Notes under the pieces: model-generated | What the model saw: only the letters and a program-made list of their open reading frames with translations | Database searches by the model: none | Told to the model about the DNA's origin: nothing | Source: Pseudomonadales bacterium | GTDB taxonomy: Bacteria; Pseudomonadota; Gammaproteobacteria; Pseudomonadales; Azotimanducaceae | Direction of reading: 5' to 3' | DNA: 64,000 nt | Assembly (NCBI GenBank): GCA_012103505.1 | Contig: WLWP01000001.1 | Coordinates: 3,782,001 to 3,846,000 of the forward strand | Shown: positions 1-8,404 of the stretch, piece by piece | How positions within the stretch are numbered: the first letter of the stretch is position 1 | Layout: each line of letters begins with the position of its first letter | Translations under genes and position numbers: made by a program

Positions 1-411
1 GGCATCGTTGTTCCTTTGCTAGGTGGTGCACCAGGCATCCATTCAGCTCGCTTTGCGGGAGTTGGTGCGAGCGACGACGACAACAACCAAAAAATGATCG
101 AGTCGATCGCGACACTCGAAGACCCAATCACCGCCTACTATTTTTGTGCCATTGTTTTCTTCACCTCGGCGTTGGACCCAACACCCCTGGTCGCAACAGC
201 TGCCTGGCACGGCACACTTCTACACGAGCCAAGAGGTTCTAACGGCTTTGGCTACGACCCATATTTCGTCCCCGACGGTTACACGGTCACCTCAGCGGAG
301 CTCGCGCCTGAGGAGAAAAACCGAATCAGTCACCGTGGACTGGCTTGTGATCGCTTGATCCTTCAACTCCAAGATCAAAAGCAGGATCAATCGAGCGCTA
401 ACTCGAGCTAA
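1..411 (+). CDS. rdgB: XTP/dITP diphosphatase (RdgB/HAM1), C-terminal part
   Basis: The reading frame is already open at base 1, so the gene begins outside the window; only the last 136 codons are seen. RdgB hydrolyses non-canonical purine triphosphates (dITP, XTP) to monophosphates and keeps them out of DNA. The visible part has the family landmarks: the SARFAG segment, the DPTPLV strand, the GFGYDP substrate loop and the EEKNRISHRG motif near the end. It stops three bases before hemW, a pairing common in gammaproteobacteria, and the two are probably co-transcribed. Internal TTG and ATG codons are not real starts because homology continues through base 1. Confidence 0.93.
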   Translation, partial: GIVVPLLGGAPGIHSARFAGVGASDDDNNQKMIESIATLEDPITAYYFCAIVFFTSALDPTPLVATAAWHGTLLHEPRGSNGFGYDPYFVPDGYTVTSAELAPEEKNRISHRGLACDRLILQLQDQKQDQSSANSS

Positions 412-414
412 TCC

Positions 415-1524
415 ATGCTGACCAACCCAGGCCTATACATCCACCTTCCCTGGTGCATCAAGAAATGCCCCTACTGTGATTTCAACTCGCACCCTTTGAA
501 ACCAGAGAGCGACCTCCAGTCATATACCGAAGCGCTTGTTCTCGAGTGGCAGCATCGACGCGATAGCTTCGAAGAGCCGCAGACCTTCGCATCTGTTTTT
601 TTTGGCGGCGGCACACCTAGTCTTTTCGCACCAGCGAATTTTACCCAGATTTTGGGTGAGGTATCCCTACAGGTTGGTGCCGAGGTCACCATGGAAGCTA
701 ATCCTGGCACCGCGGAGCATGTTGATTTTGGACTTTATTTACAGGCCGGCATCAACCGCCTCTCCATAGGTGCACAAACGTTCAACAATCTTCATCTGGA
801 AGCACTTGGGCGTATCCACGCCGCTGATGAGTCAAAAAGCGCCTTCGTTTCCGCCCGAAAATCCGGCTTCGACAACATCAACATAGACCTAATGTGGGGT
901 CTACCTGAACAAACGTTGGCTGACGCGTTGCATGACTTGACCATCGCCATCGATCTTGGCCCAGAACATATCTCCTGGTATCAGCTGACCCTAGAGCCTA
1001 AAACAGAGTTCGCTGTTCGGCCCCCCATACTGCCAAAGGAACCCATACTTGCAGAAATAGAGACCAAGGGTCTCGAGCTACTCGAAGAGGCTGGATATGC
1101 GAGATATGAAGTTTCCGCCTTTAGCCGCGATCGCCCCTGTCAGCACAATGTGAATTATTGGCAATTCGGCGACTACATTGGTCTAGGTGCTGGCGCTCAT
1201 GGCAAAGAAACCAACCGGTCCTGTCCGGAACGCACACAGAACCCCCACCAACCCCGGGTTTATACAGCGTCCGCCACTAACGGTGAGCGTCGCGCCATCC
1301 CAGCGAACGAACTCCCTTTCGAATTTATGTTGAACGCACTGCGCCTCCAAGACGGTGTGCCATTTTCAATCTTTGGGGCTCAAACTGGCTTGGCCTGGGA
1401 ACGTGTTCGGCCAACTTGGGATAGCCTCGTGGCTCGAGAGTTAGTGCGGGACAACCGCATCGCCACCACCCCCCTGGGGTATCGCTATTTAGACTCTGTG
1501 GTTGCGGAGTTTTTGCTCGATTGA
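415..1524 (+). CDS. hemW: Radical SAM haem chaperone HemW
   Basis: A 369-residue protein of the HemW family, formerly annotated as oxygen-independent coproporphyrinogen III oxidase-like. HemW binds haem and is thought to deliver it to respiratory enzymes. The N-terminus has the radical SAM cluster motif with Cys14, Cys18 and Cys21 followed by DFNSH, the arrangement typical of HemW, plus His10 in YIHLPW. The HNVNYW segment near residue 244, conserved in this family, is present. Length is close to E. coli HemW. The ATG lies three bases after the rdgB stop. Its last 40 bases overlap the 3' end of the convergent trmB. Confidence 0.95.
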   Translation: MLTNPGLYIHLPWCIKKCPYCDFNSHPLKPESDLQSYTEALVLEWQHRRDSFEEPQTFASVFFGGGTPSLFAPANFTQILGEVSLQVGAEVTMEANPGTAEHVDFGLYLQAGINRLSIGAQTFNNLHLEALGRIHAADESKSAFVSARKSGFDNINIDLMWGLPEQTLADALHDLTIAIDLGPEHISWYQLTLEPKTEFAVRPPILPKEPILAEIETKGLELLEEAGYARYEVSAFSRDRPCQHNVNYWQFGDYIGLGAGAHGKETNRSCPERTQNPHQPRVYTASATNGERRAIPANELPFEFMLNALRLQDGVPFSIFGAQTGLAWERVRPTWDSLVARELVRDNRIATTPLGYRYLDSVVAEFLLD

Positions 1525-2180
1525 TAGCAGAGGTCGTGGATTCGATGCCCTAGACTCTGACCTCTCTGCTCAAATTTAGTGGTCGTTTCACGGACACTCG
1601 AGTCTTCGCTTTCCCTAACCCGGTCTTCCACCAAAGTGAGGCCTTCTACACCCGCGATAACTTCTCTGATCCACTCTCCATAGGGATCCCAGTCAGTCGC
1701 AATTCGCAGTACTCCCGAGGTTGTTAGGCAGCGCGCAACATCAGAAACAAATTCGGTCTGGATCAACCGCCTTTTGGCATGCTTTTTCTTTGGCCACGGA
1801 TCAGGGAAGAGAATTCTGACCTCGTCAACTGAGTCGTTTGTCAGCTGCGAGAATACTTCTTGTGCGGGTAGATTGGCGACTCGTACATTAGCGAGCTCGT
1901 GAGTCACCAGTTTGTTAACAAGAGACCCAACACCAGGCCGATACAGATCGATGCCGAGAAAGCGCCATGTAGGCAAAAGTTTTGCCCATTGAGTGAGCGC
2001 ATCGCCCATCCCAAAACCAACCTCAATTCCAAAGGAAGCAGGGCTCCCGGGCATCGACTGAATCTCATCCAACGTCACGGCATATCGTTCGAACTCTTGT
2101 TCAAGCGCTCGTAACTGACCGGCGGTTGCTCGCCCACGTCGTCGAACGTAACTATATTTTGAAAACGGGCCGCTAGACAC
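1485..2180 (-). CDS. trmB: tRNA (guanine-N7)-methyltransferase TrmB
   Basis: 231 residues. TrmB methylates G46 in the variable loop of tRNA using S-adenosylmethionine. The SAM-binding motif EVGFGMGDALTQ, the RILFPDPWPKKKHAKRR segment (PDPWPKxxHxKRR is the TrmB signature) and a C-terminal ETTTKFEQRG (TKFExRG) substrate motif are all present. The start is GTG at 2180, preceded by a GGGA-type ribosome binding site. It is the last gene of a leftward group rpoH-DUF423-trmB. Its 3' end runs 40 bases into the 3' coding end of hemW on the other strand. Confidence 0.95.
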   Translation of the reverse strand: MSSGPFSKYSYVRRRGRATAGQLRALEQEFERYAVTLDEIQSMPGSPASFGIEVGFGMGDALTQWAKLLPTWRFLGIDLYRPGVGSLVNKLVTHELANVRVANLPAQEVFSQLTNDSVDEVRILFPDPWPKKKHAKRRLIQTEFVSDVARCLTTSGVLRIATDWDPYGEWIREVIAGVEGLTLVEDRVRESEDSSVRETTTKFEQRGQSLGHRIHDLCYQSSKNSATTESK

Positions 2181-2223
2181 TTCGCTTGATCCCTGGTTCA
2201 GCCACTCTACCGAGTACTACAAA

Positions 2224-2616
2224 CTAATCGTTTTGGTCCCGGGGCGCAGCTGTGTGCCATGCACTCAGAAATAAACCAACCCAGCCTAGGACGAAAGCAG
2301 TTCCACCGATCGGAGCGACTGCACCAAGCCAGCGCTGCCCCGTGGCAACCAGCAAGTAGAGTGATCCTGAAAATAAGAGAATACCGAGCGTGAACGACCA
2401 AAGTGCTATTTTTAGCCGAGGTGAGGGCAAGATTGTGGCCCAAAGACCAGTAAGAATAAGTGCTATCGAGTGGACGAATTGATAAAGCACCGCCGTATCC
2501 CAGGTTTCTAACTCGTCCGCCGAGAAATAGGCTTCAAGGGCATGGGCGCCGAAAGCACCGAGTATAACGGCGGTCATACCGCCGATCGACCCAATCGAAA
2601 ACGCGGTTCGAATCAG
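2224..2616 (-). CDS. DUF423 family small membrane protein
   Basis: Small integral membrane protein of the DUF423 (YgdD-like) family; function unknown. The LGAFGAHAL motif of the first membrane segment, the HSIALIL segment and the LFSGSLYLL and GGTAFVLGW segments are diagnostic, with four predicted membrane spans. The first ATG (2577) would cut the first span in half. In-frame homology-like sequence ([12 protein letters not shown]) continues upstream to a CTG at 2616 that overlaps the rpoH TGA stop as CTGA, with AAGG ten bases before it. Starting there gives 130 residues, close to E. coli YgdD. I infer a CTG start coupled to rpoH; a start at 2577 is the conservative alternative. Confidence 0.8.
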   Translation of the reverse strand: MIRTAFSIGSIGGMTAVILGAFGAHALEAYFSADELETWDTAVLYQFVHSIALILTGLWATILPSPRLKIALWSFTLGILLFSGSLYLLVATGQRWLGAVAPIGGTAFVLGWVGLFLSAWHTAAPRDQND

Positions 2617-3461
2617 GCTTCTATCGCCTTACGCATTTTCTTCATCGCGTTTTTCTCTAACTGACGAATTCGTTCAGCGGACACGCCATACTCATCCGCT
2701 AGCTCATGCAAAGTCGCTTTGTCGTCCTGCAACCATCGTCGAGCCAAAATGTCACGGCTACGCTCATCAAGATCTCTAAGAGCAAACGCAAGGCGCTCAT
2801 TTGAGTCTCTAGCTTCATCAGCATCCGCGACCAGATCTGCAGGATCTGCAGTAGGCGCGGTTAGATAATGGGCAGGCGCTGAGACTTCGCCATCATCGGA
2901 GTCATACCCATCAAACGCCATGTCGGAGGCCGCTAGGCGACTTTCCATTCGATTAACTTCTTTTGTTGGAACACCAAGATCATCCGCAATAGCTTGCGCT
3001 TCTTCTGGAGATAACCACGAGAGTTCTTTCTTCGCGCTACGCAAATTAAAAAACAGTTTTCTCTGCGCCTTGGTGGTCGCTACTTTTACGATCCGCCAGT
3101 TGCGCAGTACGTACTCGTGAATCTCTGCTTTGATCCAATGTACTGCAAAAGATATCAAACGGACGCCAACACTCGGATCAAAGCGCTTAACCGCTTTCAT
3201 CAGCCCGACGTTACCTTCCTGAATGAGATCCGCCTGGGGTAAACCATAGCCGCTGTAAGAACGCGCAAGGTGCGCCACAAAACGTAGGTGACACAGTACT
3301 AGCTCTCGGGCTGCGTCTAGATCTTCTTCATGGTAGAAGCGATCTGCTAAGACTTTTTCTTCCTCAGCATTCAAAACCGGCAACCCTGCAATCGTATTCA
3401 AATACGCATCAAGGTCGCGCCCCGGCGACAGGCTCGGCATTGCAATTAAATTGGTTGTCAT
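2613..3461 (-). CDS. rpoH: RNA polymerase heat-shock sigma factor RpoH (sigma-32)
   Basis: 282-residue sigma-32, which directs RNA polymerase to heat-shock promoters. Sigma region 2 ([38 protein letters not shown]) and region 4 ([12 protein letters not shown] to the C-terminal helix-turn-helix [16 protein letters not shown]) are complete. The RpoH box QRKLFFNLR, which separates sigma-32 from other group members, is at residues 133-141. The ATG at 3461 has a strong GGAGGT five bases upstream, preferred over an in-frame ATG 39 bases further up. A CIRCE-like operator lies 33 bases upstream, suggesting HrcA control. It lies downstream of ftsYEX as in E. coli and Pseudomonas. Confidence 0.97.
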   Translation of the reverse strand: MTTNLIAMPSLSPGRDLDAYLNTIAGLPVLNAEEEKVLADRFYHEEDLDAARELVLCHLRFVAHLARSYSGYGLPQADLIQEGNVGLMKAVKRFDPSVGVRLISFAVHWIKAEIHEYVLRNWRIVKVATTKAQRKLFFNLRSAKKELSWLSPEEAQAIADDLGVPTKEVNRMESRLAASDMAFDGYDSDDGEVSAPAHYLTAPTADPADLVADADEARDSNERLAFALRDLDERSRDILARRWLQDDKATLHELADEYGVSAERIRQLEKNAMKKMRKAIEA

Positions 3462-3493
3462 GTGATACCTCCGGTAACACTCATAACTCGATC

Positions 3494-3520
3494 TTAGCAC
3501 TCTCTTAGTGAGACTGCTAA
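3494..3520 (-). promoter_or_regulatory. CIRCE-like inverted repeat (HrcA operator) upstream of rpoH
   Basis: Plus-strand reading is TTAGCACTC, nine bases, GACTGCTAA. The CIRCE consensus is TTAGCACTC-N9-GAGTGCTAA, so 17 of 18 arm positions match and spacing is exact. It ends 33 bases before the rpoH ATG on the rpoH strand. On that strand a TTAGCA / 18-base spacer / TAAGAT pair lies within the element and could be the promoter hexamers, so HrcA binding would block it directly. Known: HrcA represses groESL and dnaK operons through CIRCE. Inferred: rpoH is in the HrcA regulon here. Confidence 0.85.
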
Positions 3521-3578
3521 TCCAAAATAAAGTTCTGTGACGCTCGTTACACTGAGTAAGTCATTGATATCTATGCAT

Positions 3579-4544
3579 TTAGAATATTTCTAAGCCAACC
3601 AAACGCTGTCTGACGGCTAGCAGTGCACCGACCACGCCGAGGCTACCACCGACCACCAACAGCAATACTAAGAAATTGGGGTCGAAACCCACCATATTCA
3701 AGGCTTGGTCGTAACTACCAAGCAGCGATTGTAGCGGTGGTTCAATCACCACGACCGTGATCGCGATCAACATCGCCGCGATGACGCCACCGCCAAAACC
3801 ATATATCGCTCCGAAGTATAGAAAAGGACGGCGAATCTGCCCGGCTGTTGCGCCAACCAGCTTTAAGACTCGCAGCTCATCCAGCCGAGCTTCTATCGCA
3901 AGCCGTACGGACGAAGCTGTAACTAACACAGCCCCCACTCCAAACAGAATCGCAAGCACCACACTGAGCCGACTGACAACACTCGAAATGTCATTCAACC
4001 GTTCCAACCACGTTTTCTCGACAACGACTTCACTGACCCCATCTTGCTTGGCGAGACGATCCGTCAATGCATCAACAACACCACCACTAATGCCTTCAGC
4101 AAATTGCGCCTGCAACGAGGCTGGCAATGGGTTTTCATTCAGAAGTTCTAACGCATCCCCTAGACCGCTATAGTCCTTGAACTCAGCAAGTGCATCCGCA
4201 GCACTGGTCATTGTCACTTTGTCTACGCTTGGCGCTTGAACAAGGTATCGCTCGACTTCGTCCAACTGACCTTCGCTTGCGCCTAGCTCAAAATACACGC
4301 TCAATCCGGGGCGGCCTTGCCATTCGGCTGTCATCTCTTCCATGTTGACCTGAACTAGCCAGAGCCCAGCCGGTAAAGCCAGCGCGATCCCAACCACCAA
4401 CCACACCATGAAACTGGTGCCTAGCCGCGACCCAACGAAATGATAGGACTCTGCACTTACGCGCAGATGATCTCGAATCCAGGTGAGTGGCGAACGCTTG
4501 CCTTCATCCCACGGATGTTTGCCCTGTGCTTTGTCGCTCGCTAT
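3579..4544 (-). CDS. ftsX: Cell division protein FtsX (ABC-type permease subunit)
   Basis: FtsX pairs with FtsE in the inner membrane and controls septal peptidoglycan hydrolysis. The sequence shows a cytoplasmic N-terminus, first membrane span (MVWLVVGIALALPAGLWL), a periplasmic domain with the NPLPASL motif, and three C-terminal spans around SSVRLAIEARLDELRVLKLVGA, typical of the family. The first ATG (4409) is inside span 1; conserved-looking sequence (SPLTWIRDHL..ESYHFVGSRLG) continues upstream with no ATG, GTG or TTG before the in-frame stop. The best candidate is ATA at 4544, overlapping the ftsE stop as ATAG with GGAG seven bases before it, giving 321 residues. The start is inferred; the gene identity is secure. 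Confidence 0.9.
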   Translation of the reverse strand: MASDKAQGKHPWDEGKRSPLTWIRDHLRVSAESYHFVGSRLGTSFMVWLVVGIALALPAGLWLVQVNMEEMTAEWQGRPGLSVYFELGASEGQLDEVERYLVQAPSVDKVTMTSAADALAEFKDYSGLGDALELLNENPLPASLQAQFAEGISGGVVDALTDRLAKQDGVSEVVVEKTWLERLNDISSVVSRLSVVLAILFGVGAVLVTASSVRLAIEARLDELRVLKLVGATAGQIRRPFLYFGAIYGFGGGVIAAMLIAITVVVIEPPLQSLLGSYDQALNMVGFDPNFLVLLLVVGGSLGVVGALLAVRQRLVGLEIF

Positions 4545-5254
4545 GTCGTTTCTCCCGCGGAACTTTCCGTCCCCGACGGCATATCGGTGACTCTGTCACT
4601 GACAATCCGACCGTTTTCTAAATTCAGAATGCGCGCACCCATTGTCTCGATCAGAGATACATCGTGACTCGCCACGATCACAGTCGTACCCACTTGATTG
4701 AATCTCGCAAACAATTCCATTATGTGGCGAGAAAGATCGGGGTCGAGGTTACCAGTAGGTTCGTCGGCTAAAAGAATCTTAGGTCGTATCACAACCGCCC
4801 GTGCTATTCCGACTCGCTGCTGTTCGCCAGTGGAGAGATGTCTAGGATATAAACCCTCTTTGCCATCAAGCTCCACCGTCGTGAGCGCGGGTCGCACGCG
4901 CCGGGCCACATCTTTTTCCGACAAACCCGCGACGCGCAACGGCGTTGCTACGTTGTCAAATACAGTCCGCGTTGAAAGCAAATGATGGTCCTGAAAAACC
5001 ACACCTATGTGTTGTCTGTATCTAGGCAGACGTCGTTCCGGCATCTCGGCAATATTGATATCATTTACGAGAATCTTACCCCGGGTTGGCTGCTGTGCTC
5101 TGATCAGCAACTTTAAGAAGGTACTCTTACCGGCACCTGAGTGGCCTGTTAGGAAGGTCATTGATCCTTCTGCAAACGACGTCGAAATATCCGCCACTGC
5201 TTCGTGGCCGTTCTCGAACCGTTTAGTCACATGTTGCAGTTCAATCTGGCCCAT
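4541..5254 (-). CDS. ftsE: Cell division ATP-binding protein FtsE
   Basis: 237-residue ABC ATPase that powers FtsX. Walker A GHSGAGKS, Q-loop VFQDHHLL, ABC signature LSTGEQQRVGIARA and Walker B ILLADEPTGNLDP are all present, and the order and spacing match FtsE. ATG start four bases after the ftsY stop; its TAG stop overlaps the putative ftsX start. Part of the conserved ftsY-ftsE-ftsX operon upstream of rpoH. The C-terminal tail past the H-loop (ASHDVSLI) is slightly longer than in E. coli FtsE. Confidence 0.97.
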   Translation of the reverse strand: MGQIELQHVTKRFENGHEAVADISTSFAEGSMTFLTGHSGAGKSTFLKLLIRAQQPTRGKILVNDINIAEMPERRLPRYRQHIGVVFQDHHLLSTRTVFDNVATPLRVAGLSEKDVARRVRPALTTVELDGKEGLYPRHLSTGEQQRVGIARAVVIRPKILLADEPTGNLDPDLSRHIMELFARFNQVGTTVIVASHDVSLIETMGARILNLENGRIVSDRVTDMPSGTESSAGETT

Positions 5255-5258
5255 GCAA

Positions 5259-6239
5259 TCAGTCGTCTCCAGGTTTCAACAACGCGTCAACAAAAACATC
5301 CGCTTCGAAATCGCGCAAATCGTCGATGCTCTCGCCGACGCCAATATAGTGGACTGGAACAGTGATGTCTGGCATCGCGGCAATCGCAAAAAGCACACCC
5401 GCCTTGGCACTGCCATCGAGCTTAGTAATGACAAGTCCGGTCAGGTCAACAGCCTCGTCAAAAAGCTCGACCTGACTGAGGGCATTCTGACCAACACCAC
5501 CATCAAGCACTAAAATCACACTGTGGGGTGCGTCACTGTCTAGCCGCTTAACGACACGATGCACTTTCTTTAACTCGTCCATCAGTTGCGTCTTCGCTTG
5601 TAAACGACCAGCCGTATCAACCAGGAGCACATCTACATCCCTCGCACGCGCCGATTCGTACGCATCGTATACAACTGATGCGCTGTCCGACCCTTGTCCT
5701 TGGGCGATAACCGGCACATCGTTTCGATCTCCCCAAGCTTTGAGCTGCTCGACCGCGGCTGCTCTAAATGTATCCCCGGCCGCCAGCATCACGCTCCTTC
5801 CTTCCGCCTGAAAACGCTTGGCAAGTTTGCCGATCGTCGTCGTTTTACCTACACCGTTGACGCCAACAAAAAAGACCACGTGTGGCTGGTGACTGATCTC
5901 CAATCGTCTTTGCAGTGGTTCGAGTCTTTGCACGAGTAGGTTTTTCAGAGAGGCATACAAGGCTCTGGTATCGTTGAGTTCTTGTCGCGCTACTTGGCCC
6001 GCCAGATCCTTCATGATCGCTTCAGTCGTCTCAATCCCGACATCTGTTAACAGCAGCGCAGTTTCAAGTTCTTCCAAGACGTCATCATTGATCTCACGTT
6101 CACCAAGCAGCAGATTGCCGACACCTACTGCAAGCTGGGCTCTAGTTTTAGCGAGCCCTTTGCGCATCCGCCCCCAGAGCCCTGCTTTCTCAGCACCATC
6201 TTTATCCGTCACACCGCTCTCTGATGTATCCTCGCTCAA
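5259..6239 (-). CDS. ftsY: Signal recognition particle receptor FtsY
   Basis: 326 residues, the NG GTPase core of the SRP receptor, which docks ribosome-nascent-chain/SRP complexes at the Sec translocon. Visible motifs: G1 GVNGVGKTTTIGKLA, the DTFRAAAVEQL insertion segment, G3 LLVDTAGR, G4 TKLDGSAKAG and the closing GVGESIDDLRDF. The long acidic A domain of E. coli FtsY is absent; only about 20 residues precede the N domain, as in many short FtsY proteins. The start is TTG at 6239 with TAAGGA ten bases upstream; no ATG lies in frame before it. First gene of ftsYEX, divergent from rsmD. Confidence 0.96.
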   Translation of the reverse strand: MSEDTSESGVTDKDGAEKAGLWGRMRKGLAKTRAQLAVGVGNLLLGEREINDDVLEELETALLLTDVGIETTEAIMKDLAGQVARQELNDTRALYASLKNLLVQRLEPLQRRLEISHQPHVVFFVGVNGVGKTTTIGKLAKRFQAEGRSVMLAAGDTFRAAAVEQLKAWGDRNDVPVIAQGQGSDSASVVYDAYESARARDVDVLLVDTAGRLQAKTQLMDELKKVHRVVKRLDSDAPHSVILVLDGGVGQNALSQVELFDEAVDLTGLVITKLDGSAKAGVLFAIAAMPDITVPVHYIGVGESIDDLRDFEADVFVDALLKPGDD

Positions 6240-6290
6240 TGTTGTCCGATCCTTACTTTCGATCTTTGTTTTCCATCAATAGGTTAAATA

Positions 6291-6884
6291 ATGGGAAAGC
6301 GTAAATCCCAAGAGGTGCGCATTATCGGTGGTAAGTGGAGAGGACGGAAGCTCCGCTTTCATTCAACACCCGATTTAAGACCCACTTTAGGTCGAATGCG
6401 CGAAACACTGTTCAATTGGTTGCGCCCAGAAATAACCGGCACGCACTGCCTCGACCTTTTTGCTGGTAGCGGGATTCTTGGCTTTGAAGCGCTTTCTCAG
6501 GGGGCAAGCAAGGTCACGCTAGTCGATTCACACAGAGCAGCCACTGATCAAATGAGGCTGTGTGCGCAGACCCTTCAGACAACGGCGTCAGTCGAAGTTA
6601 GGTGTCAGGATGCCTTGAGTTTTTTGCGTCGGTCGGCGGACACTTATTGGGACATCGTCTTTCTAGATCCGCCATATAAAACACCCGGTTTGCTGATCGA
6701 CGCGATCACAGTACTGGCCACAAAACCCAAGCCTCCGCGTTGGCTCTACATCGAATCCCGAGATGTTGAAGCGATCCAGCTGAATCTTGCCGGGCTTGGA
6801 TTTGATACAACCAAGTCCACTCGAGCCGGTGACGCGCAAGCTCTCCTCTGTCAATTCAACTCTGCTCGTGACGCAACACCCTAG
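6291..6884 (+). CDS. rsmD: 16S rRNA (guanine(966)-N2)-methyltransferase RsmD
   Basis: 197 residues. RsmD methylates G966 in 16S rRNA with SAM. The N-terminal RIIGGKWRGRKL segment with RPTLGRMRETLFNWL, the SAM-binding LDLFAGSGILGFEALS and the catalytic DPPY motif (VFLDPPYKTP) are as in the family. It is divergent from ftsY with 51 bases between, as in E. coli and Pseudomonas. ATG start at 6291. The 126 bases between its stop and coaD hold no gene; I see only a weak GGCGAG/CTCGCC pairing there. Confidence 0.95.
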   Translation: MGKRKSQEVRIIGGKWRGRKLRFHSTPDLRPTLGRMRETLFNWLRPEITGTHCLDLFAGSGILGFEALSQGASKVTLVDSHRAATDQMRLCAQTLQTTASVEVRCQDALSFLRRSADTYWDIVFLDPPYKTPGLLIDAITVLATKPKPPRWLYIESRDVEAIQLNLAGLGFDTTKSTRAGDAQALLCQFNSARDATP

Positions 6885-7010
6885 TCCCTGTTGCAGGGGG
6901 TGGAAACGGCAGCTAAGATCGCGCCTCGCCTCGTGAACTAGACATGCGGCGAGCAGGGGGCATGGATTCTATTTGAATCACGCAAGGGCAGCAGTAAGGG
7001 AGGGTCGTAG

Positions 7011-7487
7011 GTGAAGACAGTCATCTATCCAGGTTCATTTAATCCGATCACCAACGGCCACACAGATTTGGTTGAAAGGGCGTTAAGTCTTTTTGATCAT
7101 GTGGTTCTAGCCATCGGCACATCCGCGCAGAAAAACCCAAAGGTTGATCTCAAAGATCGCATCGATCTTTGTGAAGAAGTGCTTAGCCAGTATGGCGACC
7201 GAGTATCGGTAGATGGATTCAACACCTTACTGGTGGACTACGTTCGTTCCAAGGACACACGTTTTATCCTCAGAGGACTCAGAACAGTGACCGATTTCGA
7301 TTACGAGTTTCAAATGGCCGAGATGAACCAATCTCTGGATTCGGACATCGAATACGTCTTTTTGCCGACTTCCAAGGAATGTTCGTTCATTTCTTCGACG
7401 TTGGTACGTGAAATCTCGAGTCTCGGTGGAGATATCGCCCAGTTTGTCCATCCCGCCGTGGTCCAATCATTACAAGACAAGGCATAG
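7011..7487 (+). CDS. coaD: Phosphopantetheine adenylyltransferase CoaD
   Basis: 158 residues. CoaD transfers AMP from ATP to 4'-phosphopantetheine, the fourth step of coenzyme A synthesis. The nucleotidyltransferase motif GSFNPITNGHTDLVERA, LRTVTDFDYEFQMAEMN (substrate binding and hexamer contacts) and the C-terminal ISSTLVREI motif are intact. The start is GTG at 7011 with GGAGGG about eight bases upstream. Convergent with mutM, 22 bases between stops. CoaBC, earlier in the same pathway, is encoded 2.3 kb to the right. Confidence 0.97.
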   Translation: MKTVIYPGSFNPITNGHTDLVERALSLFDHVVLAIGTSAQKNPKVDLKDRIDLCEEVLSQYGDRVSVDGFNTLLVDYVRSKDTRFILRGLRTVTDFDYEFQMAEMNQSLDSDIEYVFLPTSKECSFISSTLVREISSLGGDIAQFVHPAVVQSLQDKA

Positions 7488-7509
7488 TTAGCCTTAACTT
7501 AAGCAAATT

Positions 7510-8391
7510 CTAGATAGGTGGCTGAAAACTACTGTGACGCTGGCAGGTCGGACAATAAACTGAGCTCCGGTTGCCAATATTCACCCCTTTGAGGCGAGTC
7601 GCACAAACCTGACATGGCTCACCCTCCCGACCATAAACATAGAGCGACTGCTTGAAATAGCCCGGTTTGCCATCAGAACCAACGAAATCCCGCAAAGTCG
7701 TGCCGCCCTGGCGAATCGCATCGGCCAGCACACCTCGGATCCGCTGGCTCAAATCTTCATAGGCCTGGCGTGTAACCTTACCCGCAGGTACCGTCGGTCG
7801 GATCCCTGCTTGAAACAGGGACTCGGCGGCATAAATATTGCCAACGCCGACGACGATTTTGCTGTCCATGATGAAGTTTTTGACCGCAAGTTTGCGGCGG
7901 CGCGACAGTTGGAAAAGATACTCACCGGAGAATTCGTTGCCGAGAGGTTCCACACCAAGATGGGCAAGTAATGGGTGCACTTTTGGGTCATTACCTGATT
8001 GGTAGAGCACACAGCCGAACCGGCGTGGGTCGTTTAGACGAATTAGCTTGTCTTCCTGGGCACTTTTGCTCTTGCGCGGCCCTGAAACCACCAGCTCAAA
8101 ATGATCATGCTTAAGCCTGGGCGTATCCACGGCCAATACGCGAAGGCTACCCGACATGCCAAGGTGAACAATCAGCGTTCCGTTGTCATGATCGTCACCT
8201 AGATCCAAACCAAATAGTAAGTACTTACCTCGCCGGTAGACCCCATTAATATTGGCTCCATGAAGAGCTTTGGGTGCCTCGATAGGCCACCTCAGTGAGG
8301 ACTGATAGGTGCGAGTGGTCTTGAGAGTGCGGCCAACTACCCACGGTTCAACGCCACGACGGGTGGTCTCCACCTCAGGCAGTTCGGGCAT
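7510..8391 (-). CDS. mutM: Formamidopyrimidine-DNA glycosylase MutM (Fpg)
   Basis: 293-residue bifunctional glycosylase/AP lyase that excises 8-oxoguanine and formamidopyrimidines. The N-terminus PELPEVETTRRG supplies the catalytic proline (after Met removal) and Glu. LIVHLGMSG, the KNFIMDSKIVVGVGNIYAAE helix-two-turn-helix and the C-terminal zinc finger (CQVC then CPTCQR, preceded by YVYGREGEPC) are all present. Slightly longer than the E. coli protein because of inserts around residues 65 and 110. It lies downstream of rpmB-rpmG on the same strand, as in E. coli where rpmBG precede mutM. Confidence 0.97.
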   Translation of the reverse strand: MPELPEVETTRRGVEPWVVGRTLKTTRTYQSSLRWPIEAPKALHGANINGVYRRGKYLLFGLDLGDDHDNGTLIVHLGMSGSLRVLAVDTPRLKHDHFELVVSGPRKSKSAQEDKLIRLNDPRRFGCVLYQSGNDPKVHPLLAHLGVEPLGNEFSGEYLFQLSRRRKLAVKNFIMDSKIVVGVGNIYAAESLFQAGIRPTVPAGKVTRQAYEDLSQRIRGVLADAIRQGGTTLRDFVGSDGKPGYFKQSLYVYGREGEPCQVCATRLKGVNIGNRSSVYCPTCQRHSSFQPPI

Positions 8392-8404
8392 CTAGAAGGG
8401 GCGC

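Noticed and set aside
6943..6975. Ten-codon ORF before coaD as a leader peptide
   Set aside because: No ribosome binding site, codon bias or attenuator-like hairpins.
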